From: Clostridium sp. CAG:413
GTDB lineage: Bacteria > Bacillota > Clostridia > Oscillospirales > Acutalibacteraceae
Assembly: GCA_000431775.1 (NCBI GenBank)
Contig: FR888230.1
Coordinates: forward strand, 41,364 to 105,363
Length of the DNA: 64,000 nt
Reading direction: 5' to 3'
Shown: positions 27,709 through 35,799 of the stretch, piece after piece
Position numbering within the stretch: position 1 is the stretch's first letter
Layout of the letters: each line of letters starts with the position of its first letter
The notes under the pieces: model-generated
Told to the model about the DNA's origin: nothing
Seen by the model: the letters and a program-made list of their open reading frames with translations, nothing else
Database searches by the model: none
Made by a program: the position numbers and the translations under genes

Positions 27709-28713
27709 TTACGCAAGCGCCTCTCTGACCGCCTTTGCTCTGGCGGCGTCCCTCGCCGCGGGGCCTATAGCTCCGTCGGCGGCTGCGCTTATCGTAGCGG
27801 GCTGCATATTGACTATCAGCTCGTTTATCTTCTCGAGCGGGATATCCACTACCCCTCTCGCTGCGCCGAGCCTCACCTCGGAGATAAGCTCCATGAATTC
27901 GTCGCTGCTGAGCAGCCTTGCATTCTGAAGCACTCCGAGCGCGCGGAATATCTTATCCTCCTCGGCGGGATTCTTGACTATCTCCTGCGCCGCAGACCTC
28001 TCCTGAGCGACGAGCTGCAGGACTATCGAGCGCAGGTTGGCTATCGCCGTCTCCTCGGTGATGCCGAGGGTTATCTGATTGCTTATCTGATAAATATCGC
28101 CCGTCGAGGCCGAGCCTTCGCCGTAAGCGCCCCTTATCGTCAGGCCGAGCTTCGACACCGTGCCCGCGAGCCTTGCTATCTGACCGCAGCGGGTCAGGGC
28201 GGGCAGGTGGAGCATAACGGAGGCTCTCATCGCCGTGCCGAGATTGGTCGGGCACTGGGTGAGGTAGCCTATGCGCTCGTCAAAGGCGTATTTCAGCTTG
28301 CCGTCAAGGATAGCATCTATCTTATCCGCCTCGGCATACGCCTGCTCAAGCGCAAGACCTGCCTTTATCACCTGAATTCTGATGTGATCCTCCTCGCAGA
28401 GCATAATGCTCACGCTCTCGTCGGAGGAGAGCAGCAGAGCCGTGCCGTCCCTGCGGGCGGCGAATTCGGGGCTGATAAGGTGCTTCTCGGCGAGCGAGAC
28501 CGCCTGAATTTCGCTCAGGCTCTTCATATCAATATAGCTGAGGTCGCTGCCGTCACAGAGCAGAGCCGATTTGACGGCGGAATTCACTTTCTCCCTGCCC
28601 TCGGCGTCGAGCTTCGACGGGAACGGGAATTCATCGAGATTTCTCGCAAGCCTGATCCTGGTGCTCAGGACTATATCGCCCTGCTCGCCTTTATCAATAT
28701 ACCATTTGCTCAT
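27709..28713 (-). CDS. mcsB: Protein-arginine kinase McsB
   Basis: 334 aa. It phosphorylates arginines of damaged proteins and marks them for ClpCP. The guanidino-kinase fold is shown by LSTRIRLARNLDEFPFP near the N-terminus and CPTNLGTAMRASVMLHLP, which contains the conserved active-site Cys. The C-terminal ARDAARA fits the RDxxRA phospho-arginine-binding motif of McsB. Its ATG overlaps the mcsA stop by four bases (28710-28713). It should also relieve CtsR repression under stress. Confidence 0.96.
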   Translation of the reverse strand: MSKWYIDKGEQGDIVLSTRIRLARNLDEFPFPSKLDAEGREKVNSAVKSALLCDGSDLSYIDMKSLSEIQAVSLAEKHLISPEFAARRDGTALLLSSDESVSIMLCEEDHIRIQVIKAGLALEQAYAEADKIDAILDGKLKYAFDERIGYLTQCPTNLGTAMRASVMLHLPALTRCGQIARLAGTVSKLGLTIRGAYGEGSASTGDIYQISNQITLGITEETAIANLRSIVLQLVAQERSAAQEIVKNPAEEDKIFRALGVLQNARLLSSDEFMELISEVRLGAARGVVDIPLEKINELIVNMQPATISAAADGAIGPAARDAARAKAVREALA

Positions 28714-29228
28714 TTCGTTTCCCCTCCCTCTGATTCAAGGCTCTTTATCTCGTCACGGAGCTTCGCCGCCTGCTCGAATTCCTGAGCGGCGACAGCCTCG
28801 TCCATCTGGGTCTTGAGCTTTGCTATCTTCTCTTCTTTGGTTTCCTCTTTGGGCTGCTCTATCGCGCCCGAGCTTGCCTTGCCGCTGTGCTTTATCCTGC
28901 CGTGAATGCGCTGGATAGAGGGCAGCAGCTCGTCGTAAAACGTCCTGTAGCACTCTGCACAGCCGACCCTGCCGCTGCGGACTATATCGCTGAACGAAGT
29001 GCCGCACTTGGGGCAGCGCTCCGAATTGCCCCTCGTGAGGGCGGGCATCATGTCGCCGAGGAAGCCGCCGAGGAACTCCGACAGATCAAGTCCGAAGCCC
29101 GAGAGCATATCGGAGTAACCTAAATTTTTGGCGCATTCAGCGCAGAGATGGCTCTCCGCCATATCGCCGTTAACTATCTGTTTAATATGTGTAGTGGCTT
29201 CATTTTTACCGCAGTTCTGACACAACAT
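28710..29228 (-). CDS. mcsA: McsB activator McsA
   Basis: 172 aa. Two zinc modules are visible: CQNCGK with CAEC (residues 3-31) and CPKCGTSF with CAEC in the middle, then a C-terminal UVR motif (MDEAVAAQEFEQAAKLRDEIKSL). McsA binds and activates McsB. It is coupled to both neighbours: one base shared with the ctsR stop (29228) and four with mcsB. Confidence 0.94.
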   Translation of the reverse strand: MLCQNCGKNEATTHIKQIVNGDMAESHLCAECAKNLGYSDMLSGFGLDLSEFLGGFLGDMMPALTRGNSERCPKCGTSFSDIVRSGRVGCAECYRTFYDELLPSIQRIHGRIKHSGKASSGAIEQPKEETKEEKIAKLKTQMDEAVAAQEFEQAAKLRDEIKSLESEGGETK

Positions 29229-29689
29229 TATCTATCATCCTTTCCGTTTGCAGTTAAAAGCATCTGCTTGAATATCGAGGCTCTGACCCCGTCGCGGAGC
29301 TGTGCGGGCACGGCTTTGAGGGCATTGTCGCCGAGAGCCGCAAGCATAAGGCGGGCGCTCGGCGCGTCCAACACTCCGCCGTGATGCAGGTTTAGGATAT
29401 GCGCCCGGCAGGTCTGCATATCCGCCGCGTCGCCCACGCAATTGACCGTGTGCATTATCGCAACGGGGGCGTCGAGCCTGACGCGGGTTATCTTAATATA
29501 TCCGCCGCCGCCCCGCCTGCTCTCGACAATATAGCCCTGCTCGGGCGTGAAGCGGGAGGCGATGACGTAATTAATCTGGCTCGGCACGCAGCCGAGGGTT
29601 TGGGCAAGCTCATTCCTCTGGATTTCGGTGGTGCCGCTGCTCTCGAGCATATCCATCAGCAGCCCCGCTATTCTGTTGCTCAAGCTCAT
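29228..29689 (-). CDS. ctsR: Class III stress-gene repressor CtsR
   Basis: 153 aa. The winged helix-turn-helix is clear: RNELAQTLGCVPSQINYVI, then the wing RRGGGGYIKI whose Gly-rich tip senses temperature in homologues. It represses the clp genes by binding tandem heptads; two such sites flank its own promoter (29717-29733 and 29772-29788), so the operon is autoregulated. First gene of ctsR-mcsA-mcsB-clpC. The ATG at 29689 follows GAAGTGG. Confidence 0.96.
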   Translation of the reverse strand: MSLSNRIAGLLMDMLESSGTTEIQRNELAQTLGCVPSQINYVIASRFTPEQGYIVESRRGGGGYIKITRVRLDAPVAIMHTVNCVGDAADMQTCRAHILNLHHGGVLDAPSARLMLAALGDNALKAVPAQLRDGVRASIFKQMLLTANGKDDR

Positions 29690-29716
29690 AATACCACTTC
29701 TTTGCTTTATTTTGAC

Positions 29717-29733
29717 TTTGACTTTCTTTGACT
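29717..29733 (-). promoter_or_regulatory. CtsR operator, downstream of the promoter
   Basis: On the minus strand AGTCAAA-GAA-AGTCAAA, a perfect tandem-heptad CtsR box, with a third overlapping heptad at 29711-29717. It lies between the -10 and the ctsR start codon. Confidence 0.88.
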
Positions 29734-29741
29734 TTTATTTT

Positions 29742-29770
29742 ATTATAGCGAGGTGTCTTCGCAAGGTCAA
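29742..29770 (-). promoter_or_regulatory. Promoter of the ctsR-clpC operon
   Basis: On the minus strand TTGACC (29765-29770) and TATAAT (29742-29747) with a 17-nt spacer. The -35 lies inside a GGTCAAA heptad, so CtsR binding would hide it. Confidence 0.88.
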
Positions 29771-29771
29771 A

Positions 29772-29788
29772 GGTCAGAAAAGGTCAAA
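29772..29788 (+). promoter_or_regulatory. CtsR operator overlapping the -35 side
   Basis: GGTCAGA-AAA-GGTCAAA, with another heptad at 29765-29771. It is in the opposite orientation to the box at 29717-29733; together they bracket the promoter. Confidence 0.8.
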
Positions 29789-29922
29789 TAATATTTATTA
29801 TGCCGATTTATCGCCTTTTTTCTGAATTTTACTTTGAATTTCTCATTTTTTCTCGTTTTTTCATCATTAAGCGCCCGACAAATAATTATTGACTGTACCA
29901 CGGCTCAATATTATGAATATTC

Positions 29923-29951
29923 TTGCGTTTCGTCGCTTTTTGTGCTATGAT
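29923..29951 (+). promoter_or_regulatory. Promoter of the DMT transporter-rarA pair
   Basis: TTGCGT (29923-29928), 17-nt spacer, TATGAT (29946-29951), 32 nt before the TTG start codon. The rest of the 29789-29922 spacer is AT-rich with no other signal seen. Confidence 0.6.
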
Positions 29952-29983
29952 TTCGAGTAGCGACACTCCGGAGGCAAAGGAAA

Positions 29984-30889
29984 TTGAAAGAATCATCTAA
30001 AAACGCCGCCCTCGGCATCACGCTGACCCTGCTGGGCGGTATATTCTGGGGCTTCTCGGGCTCCTGCGGTCAGTATCTTTTCACCAATTGCGGCGTGACG
30101 CCGCGGTGGCTCGTCCCGATAAGAATGATTTCGACGGGCGCTATCCTGCTCGGCGGGGCGGCGGTTAAAAACAAAAAGAAAATATTTGACCTTTGGCGAA
30201 ACGGGCGCAGAGCCGTGCGTATGCTTGCATTCACGCTCTTCGGGCTTGTGATGTGCCAATTCGCATATTTTAAGGCAATAGAGCTGTCGAACGCAGGCGT
30301 TGCGACGGTGCTGCAATATCTTTCCCCCGCTATGATACTCGTTTACACCTGCGTAAAAGGCAGAAAAAAGCCGACCGCGGCGGAGGCAATATCCATCCTG
30401 CTTGCGATCGGCGGCACATTCCTCATTGCAACGGGCGGCGACGTCGGCGGGCTCGCCCTCTCGCTCCCCGCTCTGCTGTGGGGGCTTGCGGCGGGGGTGT
30501 TCCTCGTTTGCTATTCGCTGATACCCGTTCCGCTGGTCAGGGAATACGACACGCCCACCGTGCTCGGCTGGGGAATGCTGCTCGGCGGGCTTGTGCTGCT
30601 GCCCGTATTCCGTCCGTGGGAGATAAATCCGCGGGCGAGCCTCGAGCTTTTCGGCGCTCTCGGCGGCATAATAATCCTCGGCACGGTGCTGGCGTACAGC
30701 TTCTATCTTGAGGGCATCCGCCGCATCGGCGCAACGAGGGCGAGCGTTATCTCGAGCATCGAGCCCGTCTCCGCCACGGTCATATCCGCCGTATGGCTCG
30801 GCACGGGCTTCACCCTGACCGATATAATCGGCTTTGCAATGATAATCTCAACGATATTTATAATCTCACTTTTCCCGAGAAAGGACTGA
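29984..30889 (+). CDS. EamA/DMT superfamily transporter
   Basis: 301 aa, about ten hydrophobic segments in two EamA repeats (LLGGIFWGFSGSCGQYL and LLWGLAAGVFLVCYSLIP begin the halves), with the conserved ATVLQYLSPAMILVY and RASVISSIEPVSATV segments. The family exports amino acids, metabolites or drugs; the substrate is unknown. The start is TTG 29984, with GGAGG (29970-29974) 9 nt upstream. It is 4 nt ahead of rarA, probably one transcript. Confidence 0.88.
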   Translation: MKESSKNAALGITLTLLGGIFWGFSGSCGQYLFTNCGVTPRWLVPIRMISTGAILLGGAAVKNKKKIFDLWRNGRRAVRMLAFTLFGLVMCQFAYFKAIELSNAGVATVLQYLSPAMILVYTCVKGRKKPTAAEAISILLAIGGTFLIATGGDVGGLALSLPALLWGLAAGVFLVCYSLIPVPLVREYDTPTVLGWGMLLGGLVLLPVFRPWEINPRASLELFGALGGIIILGTVLAYSFYLEGIRRIGATRASVISSIEPVSATVISAVWLGTGFTLTDIIGFAMIISTIFIISLFPRKD

Positions 30890-30893
30890 TGAT

Positions 30894-32162
30894 ATGTCTT
30901 CGCCGCTTGCCGACAGGCTCCGCCCAAAGACTCTCGACGAAATGGTGGGGCAGACCCATCTGCTTGCCCCGGGCAAGCCCCTACGCAATATAATCGAATC
31001 CGGCGAGCTGCCGAACATGGTCTTTTACGGTCCTCCCGGGGTCGGCAAGACCACTTTGGCGAGCATAATCGCAAAGCAGACCGACCGCCACCTCGTGCGC
31101 CTGAACGGCACGACGGCGGGCACGGGCGATATCAAGGAGGTAGTCGCCCAGCTCGACACCCTCGTTGCCCGCAACGGCATTCTGCTCTTTCTCGACGAGA
31201 TACAATACTTCAACAAAAAGCAGCAGCAAACGCTGCTTGAGCATATCGAGAGCGGGGCGATAACGCTCATCGCCTCGACAACGGAGAATCCGTATTTCTA
31301 CGTTTACAGCGCTATTCTCAGCCGCTCGACGGTCTTTGAATTCAAGAGCGTGACCCCCGCCGAGACGGAGAAAGCGGTGAAGCGGGCCTTTGCCCGCCTT
31401 GCCGAGGAGAGACACGAGGAATTCTCGATAGAGGACGGCGTTTGCTCCCATATCGCCACCGCCAGCGCGGGCGACGTCCGCAAGGCGCTCAACAGCGTTG
31501 AATTATGCGTGCTCTCGGCGAACACCGAGGACGGCAAGCGCCTGATAACGCTTGAGAACGCCAAGGGGCTGACCCAGAAGAGCGCCATGCGCTACGACAG
31601 GGACGGCGACGAGCACTACGACATCATCTCCGCCTATCAGAAGTCGATGAGAGGCTCCGACCCGGACGCGGCGGTGCATTATCTCGCACGGCTGCTTGAG
31701 GCGGGCGACCTGCCCTCGGCGTGCCGCAGGCTGATGGTCTGCGCCAGCGAGGATGTGGGGCTTGCCTACCCTCAGATAATCCCGATAGTCAAGGCCGCCG
31801 TTGACGCCGCAATGATGCTCGGCCTGCCCGAGGCGAGGATCCCCCTTGCCGACGCGGTGATACTCGTTGCGACCAGCCCGAAATCCAACAGTGGCTATAA
31901 CGCGATAAACGCCGCCACCGCCGATGTGAAGGCGGGAAGGACGGGTCCCGTGCCGAGGCAGCTTCAGAATATGCACTATGACGGCGAGGATAACCCGAAC
32001 AAGGGTCAATTCTACAAATACGCCCACGAATACGAGAACCATTGGGTCGATCAGCAGTATCTGCCCGACGCCATCAAGAGCCGCCGCTATTATGAATTCG
32101 GCGATAACAAAAACGAGCGCGCCGCAGCGGAATATTGGGCACGCATCAAAAAGAAAAAATAA
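30894..32162 (+). CDS. rarA: Replication-associated recombination protein RarA (MgsA)
   Basis: 422 aa. A clamp-loader-like AAA+ ATPase: the N-terminal PLADRLRPKTLDEMVGQ, Walker A GPPGVGKTT, Walker B LLFLDEIQ, sensor STTENPYF and the C-terminal tetramer region with GLPEARIPLADAVILVATSPKSNS are all typical. It acts at stalled replication forks. Encoded right after the DMT transporter and ended by the hairpin at 32167-32192. Confidence 0.95.
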   Translation: MSSPLADRLRPKTLDEMVGQTHLLAPGKPLRNIIESGELPNMVFYGPPGVGKTTLASIIAKQTDRHLVRLNGTTAGTGDIKEVVAQLDTLVARNGILLFLDEIQYFNKKQQQTLLEHIESGAITLIASTTENPYFYVYSAILSRSTVFEFKSVTPAETEKAVKRAFARLAEERHEEFSIEDGVCSHIATASAGDVRKALNSVELCVLSANTEDGKRLITLENAKGLTQKSAMRYDRDGDEHYDIISAYQKSMRGSDPDAAVHYLARLLEAGDLPSACRRLMVCASEDVGLAYPQIIPIVKAAVDAAMMLGLPEARIPLADAVILVATSPKSNSGYNAINAATADVKAGRTGPVPRQLQNMHYDGEDNPNKGQFYKYAHEYENHWVDQQYLPDAIKSRRYYEFGDNKNERAAAEYWARIKKKK

Positions 32163-32166
32163 AAAA

Positions 32167-32200
32167 AGGAGCAGGACTTCAATCCTGCTCCTTAATTTTT
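32167..32200 (+). terminator. Intrinsic terminator of rarA
   Basis: Perfect 10-bp stem (32167-32176 with 32183-32192), loop CTTCAA, then TAATTTTT. Confidence 0.9.
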
Positions 32201-32314
32201 GCCCACCGCTCAAATTTTGGTGGGCAAACGGTGGACAAAACAGTTAATTTTACGATTTTTATCGGTTTCGGCGGGCAGATCAGAGCTTATAACAAAGCCC
32301 GAAAAGCCTTGATA

Positions 32315-33319
32315 TTACGCGTTTTTCATAGCCTCTTCAACTGCGACTGCACAAGCGACGGTGGCACCGACCATGGGGTTGTTGCCCATGCCGATAAGAC
32401 CCATCATCTCAACGTGTGCGGGGACTGAAGAGGAGCCGGCGAACTGAGCGTCGGAGTGCATTCTGCCCATGGTGTCGGTCATGCCGTATGAGGACGGGCC
32501 GGCTGCCATGTTGTCGGGATGCAGAGTTCTGCCGGTGCCGCCGCCGGAAGCGACGGAGAAGTATTTAACGCCGTTCTCGACGCACCACTTCTTATAAGTG
32601 CCTGCGACGGGATGCTGGAATCTGGTGGGGTTGGTGGAGTTGCCGGTGATCGAAACGCCGACGTTCTCGAGCTTCATGATGGCAACGCCTTCGGGGACGT
32701 TGTCAGCGCCGTAGCACTTGACGTCCGCTCTCGGGCCGTTTGAATATGCCTTCTGCTCGGTGACGGTGACGGTCTCGGTATAGGGGTCAAACTCGGTCTT
32801 GCAATAGGTGAAGCCGTTGATCCTGGAGATTATCATTGCAGCGTCCTTACCAAGGCCGTTGAGGATAACTCTGAGGGGCTTATTTCTGACCTTGTTTGCG
32901 TTAAGAGCGATCTTGATTGCGCCCTCTGCGGCGGCGAAGGATTCGTGACCCGCGAGGAAGCAGAAGCACTCGGTCTCCTCAGAGAGGAGCATTTTGCCGA
33001 GGTTGCCGTGGCCGAGGCCGACCTTTCTGTTATCGGCGACGGAGCCGGGGATACAGAAGGACTGGAGGCCGATGCCGATAGCGGCAGCAGCGTCGGCAGC
33101 CTTGGTGCAGCCGCTCTTGATAGCGATGGCGCAGCCGACGGTGTAAGCCCAGACGGCGTTCTCAAAGCAGATGGGCTGGGTCTCTCTCACTATCTTGTCG
33201 CAATCGACGCCCTTAGCAAGAGTGATTTCTTTGCATTCTTCGATGGAAGAGATGCCGTACTCGGCGAGGACAGAGTTGATCTTATCTACTCGTCTTTCGT
33301 AGCTTTCAAATAATGCCAT
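32315..33319 (-). CDS. GGGtGRT family protein
   Basis: 334 aa. The name-giving motif is present as SVASGGGTGRTLHPDN, followed by the conserved GMTDTMGRMHSDAQFAGSSSVPAH and MVGATVACAVAVEEAM. The N-terminal half is rich in cysteine (about ten) and carries LGHGNLGKMLL and FLAGHESFAAAEG. I recall this family from anaerobic Firmicutes and archaea, usually beside a NifU-like gene as here; its biochemical role is not established. No signal peptide or membrane helix. AGGAGG precedes the ATG, 23 nt after the NifU-like gene. Confidence 0.85.
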   Translation of the reverse strand: MALFESYERRVDKINSVLAEYGISSIEECKEITLAKGVDCDKIVRETQPICFENAVWAYTVGCAIAIKSGCTKAADAAAAIGIGLQSFCIPGSVADNRKVGLGHGNLGKMLLSEETECFCFLAGHESFAAAEGAIKIALNANKVRNKPLRVILNGLGKDAAMIISRINGFTYCKTEFDPYTETVTVTEQKAYSNGPRADVKCYGADNVPEGVAIMKLENVGVSITGNSTNPTRFQHPVAGTYKKWCVENGVKYFSVASGGGTGRTLHPDNMAAGPSSYGMTDTMGRMHSDAQFAGSSSVPAHVEMMGLIGMGNNPMVGATVACAVAVEEAMKNA

Positions 33320-33342
33320 TTTAATTTACCTCCTCTTACTGA

Positions 33343-34038
33343 TTATTCTTTTCTGGGGTCGATATACTTAGCGGCGTCATTAAATCTGCCGTAGGTGCCG
33401 ATAGCCTTGTTGTATGCGTCGTTGGGGGTGTCGCCCTTCTTGATGAAGTCGGTCATCTTGCCGAGGGAAACGAACTCGTAGCCGATAACCTGATCGTCGG
33501 AGTCGAGAGCAAGTCTGGTGACGTAGCCCTCAGCCATCTCGAGGTAACGCACGCCCTTGACCTTGGTGCCGTACATGGTGCCGACCTGTGAACGCAGACC
33601 CTTGCCGAGATCCTCAAGACCCGCGCCGACGGACAGACCGTCATCCGAGAAAGCGGACTGGGAGCGGCCGTAGACTATCTGGAGGAACAGCTCGCGCATA
33701 GCGGTGTTGATAGCGTCGCAGACGAGGTCGGTGTTGAGAGCCTCAAGAATGGTCTTGCCGGGGAGGATCTCAGCGGCCATAGCGGCGGAGTGAGTCATGC
33801 CCGAGCAGCCGATGGTCTCAACGAGAGCTTCTTCGATGATGCCCTCTTTGATATTGAGCGAGAGCTTGCAGGCACCCTGCTGAGGCGCGCACCAGCCCAC
33901 ACCGTGAGTAAAACCGGAAATATCCTTGATCTCATAAGCCTTGACCCATTTGCCCTCCTCGGGGATGGGAGCGGGGCCGTGATTGGGGCCCTTGGCTACG
34001 CAACACATTTCCTGAACTTCTCTGGAATAGTTGATCAT
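33343..34038 (-). CDS. NifU/IscU-like Fe-S scaffold homologue paired with GGGtGRT
   Basis: 231 aa. The N-terminal ~130 residues resemble the IscU fold: GACKLSLNIKEG corresponds to the first ligand strand (Cys57) and IGCSGMTHSAAMAAE to the second (Cys78). Where IscU has its third cysteine (HCSxLAEDA), this protein reads YGRSQSAFSDDG, so that ligand is missing. Extra cysteines are C12, C13, C50 and C107. The C-terminal ~100 residues (GYEFVSLGKMTDFIKKGDT) are specific to this group. It is probably co-transcribed with the GGGtGRT gene and likely to work with its product, perhaps binding a cofactor other than a standard Fe-S cluster. Confidence 0.82.
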   Translation of the reverse strand: MINYSREVQEMCCVAKGPNHGPAPIPEEGKWVKAYEIKDISGFTHGVGWCAPQQGACKLSLNIKEGIIEEALVETIGCSGMTHSAAMAAEILPGKTILEALNTDLVCDAINTAMRELFLQIVYGRSQSAFSDDGLSVGAGLEDLGKGLRSQVGTMYGTKVKGVRYLEMAEGYVTRLALDSDDQVIGYEFVSLGKMTDFIKKGDTPNDAYNKAIGTYGRFNDAAKYIDPRKE

Positions 34039-34122
34039 ATTACTTCTCCTTACTTATAAAAATCGTTCCGAACGGCGGATATCCGACAAACACCGAGCTC
34101 TCCGCCGAAAAACCGCTTATAT

Positions 34123-34152
34123 TATAATAAACCAAAAGCGGCATAATATCAA
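34123..34152 (-). promoter_or_regulatory. Possible promoter of the NifU-like/GGGtGRT operon
   Basis: On the minus strand TTGATA (34147-34152), 18-nt spacer, TATTAT (34123-34128), about 85 nt before the ATG at 34038. The leader between has an imperfect palindrome at 34074-34100 (CGGCGGA with TCCGCCG). Confidence 0.5.
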
Positions 34153-34208
34153 TTGTGATTTTGCACAACTTGAAATATTTTATTGCAAAAATCTCTTGTT
34201 AGTGTGGA

Positions 34209-34895
34209 TTATTTTGCCTTCTTTTTGAGCATCGGAGCAAAATCCTTGCGATAGATTATGACCGCGCCGAGGACGGAAGCGACTATCGTGACGAACATGA
34301 GAGTGCCTGCGGGCAGGGTGGGTACGAATACAAGCACGACGACGCCTGTGATGATGGGGGCGAATGCGAGCCTCCAATGCTTGACGAAGTAGCTTGCGCC
34401 GAGTGCGCCGAAGAGGGCGGGAAGCACCTGCTCAAACGCGGGCTTGAATATCGAGCCGTCCGCGGTGATGAGCGGGAGCACGGGCGAGAATGCGATAACG
34501 CCGACGGCGATGATGACCGTGGTGGTTATAGAGGAAACGCCTACCGCGATGGTGGAGATAACTTCACCCTCGTCGCTGTTGGGGCGGACGCCTGCGCTCT
34601 CCATTGCGTTAAGGCCGCAGGGGAGCTTGAGGTTGGGGATATTGCCCGTGACGAAGCTGAGGTATGTTGCGCCTGCGCCGAGCATGGGCACATAGGTGAA
34701 TATCTCGATAAGCGCGACCGGCCAATAGAGCGGGATGAGCTTGAGCATCGCCGAGCCGAGAGCCTTGAGGTTGGGGCCGACATCGAGGTAAAGGCAGAAT
34801 GCGGCAGGCACGCAAAGGAGCACGAGCAGCGCCCCGATATCCCAGATAACGCCGCATCTGTGTATCATATCATAATAATCAGATTGTTTTTTCAT
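34209..34895 (-). CDS. GATE/nucleoside-recognition-domain membrane protein
   Basis: 228 aa from ATG 34895 (GGAGG at 34904-34908, 8 nt upstream; the GTG at 34910 overlaps that site). Five to six hydrophobic segments; the sequence LGAGATYLSFVTGNIPNLKLPC resembles 'nucleoside recognition'/GATE proteins such as YjiG and SpmB. Its partner DUF5058 gene lies 5 nt upstream. The pair probably forms one membrane transporter or gate, but the substrate is unknown. The C-terminus is Lys-rich and cytoplasmic. Confidence 0.72.
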   Translation of the reverse strand: MKKQSDYYDMIHRCGVIWDIGALLVLLCVPAAFCLYLDVGPNLKALGSAMLKLIPLYWPVALIEIFTYVPMLGAGATYLSFVTGNIPNLKLPCGLNAMESAGVRPNSDEGEVISTIAVGVSSITTTVIIAVGVIAFSPVLPLITADGSIFKPAFEQVLPALFGALGASYFVKHWRLAFAPIITGVVVLVFVPTLPAGTLMFVTIVASVLGAVIIYRKDFAPMLKKKAK

Positions 34896-34900
34896 GCCTG

Positions 34901-35665
34901 TCACCTCCACACAAAGTTAGCGATATCTGCGGGCACGACCGCCGAGATAAGCATTGCCGAGCCCATGCCGATGAACATACTCAGCGGCATTGCGAACTGC
35001 TCGAGCTTGTCGAGCTTGAATTTGGTGCAGATCTTGCTGAGGATGAGCATAGACGCCATTGAAATGACAAGCACGCTGACCGACATAACGCCGGCGTTGC
35101 CCTGGCCGTCCTTATTGGTGCCGTCGATCGCTCTGGCTATGAAAGCGGACATGATGCCGATGAAGGCGGCTGCGGAGATTATGTCGCCCACCTTGCCGCT
35201 GCTCTCGCTCTTATTCATCGCCTTGCCTATCTTGCTTTGCAGCTTTTTGCAGACGAACGGGAGCATGATGAGGCCCGCGACTATACCGAGGGTCATTGCC
35301 CAAGTGATGGTGACAAACTGCTGCGGGTCGGTCACTTCGCTGTTGATCGAGCCGCCCATTGCCTCAAGAGCGCTCTGAGCCGCTATCGTCTCGTAAGCGA
35401 GGTTGCCGACGACCGAGAGCCTAATCCACGGCAGCACTATGCCCAGCGCATTTGCGAGCACGATGACTGTGACGAGGATTGACAGCGCCGGGGCGATGGT
35501 GAAGAGGATGCTCGACACGATCGTATTCTTCATCTTTTCGCCGGAGAGACCGAGCTGCTTGCCCCTCTTCCACGCCTTGACGATGAAGAAGATCGACTGA
35601 GCGATAACGAATGCCACGACTCCGAGCGCCACGGCATACATAAATCCGCTCTCTTTAAAGTCCAA
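34901..35665 (-). CDS. DUF5058 family membrane protein
   Basis: 254 aa from TTG 35665 (AGGAG at 35674-35678, 8 nt upstream). About seven hydrophobic segments; the N-terminus LDFKESGFMYAVALGVV and the FIVKAWKRGKQLG loop are typical of DUF5058, and GGSINSEVTDPQQFVTITWAMTLG is a conserved central region. Function unestablished. It always appears to me as a partner of a GATE/nucleoside-recognition protein, as here, which supports a two-component permease. A promoter is at 35695-35724. Confidence 0.75.
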   Translation of the reverse strand: MDFKESGFMYAVALGVVAFVIAQSIFFIVKAWKRGKQLGLSGEKMKNTIVSSILFTIAPALSILVTVIVLANALGIVLPWIRLSVVGNLAYETIAAQSALEAMGGSINSEVTDPQQFVTITWAMTLGIVAGLIMLPFVCKKLQSKIGKAMNKSESSGKVGDIISAAAFIGIMSAFIARAIDGTNKDGQGNAGVMSVSVLVISMASMLILSKICTKFKLDKLEQFAMPLSMFIGMGSAMLISAVVPADIANFVWR

Positions 35666-35694
35666 TGAAATCACTCCTATATTTTTGATGATTA

Positions 35695-35724
35695 ATATTA
35701 CCACATTCGGGGTGTATAAGTCAA
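35695..35724 (-). promoter_or_regulatory. Promoter of the DUF5058-GATE pair
   Basis: On the minus strand TTGACT (35719-35724), 18-nt spacer, TAATAT (35695-35700), about 30 nt before the TTG start. Confidence 0.65.
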
Positions 35725-35741
35725 GAATTAGCCGCAGGCTA

Positions 35742-35770
35742 TTTACAATTTCTTTGTAATGCTGTATAAT
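35742..35770 (+). promoter_or_regulatory. Promoter of radC
   Basis: TTTACA (35742-35747), 17-nt spacer, TATAAT (35765-35770), 29 nt before the ATG. Divergent from the DUF5058 promoter. Confidence 0.75.
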
Positions 35771-35799
35771 TATTCCGCATCGGAAAAGGGGGCGAAAAA

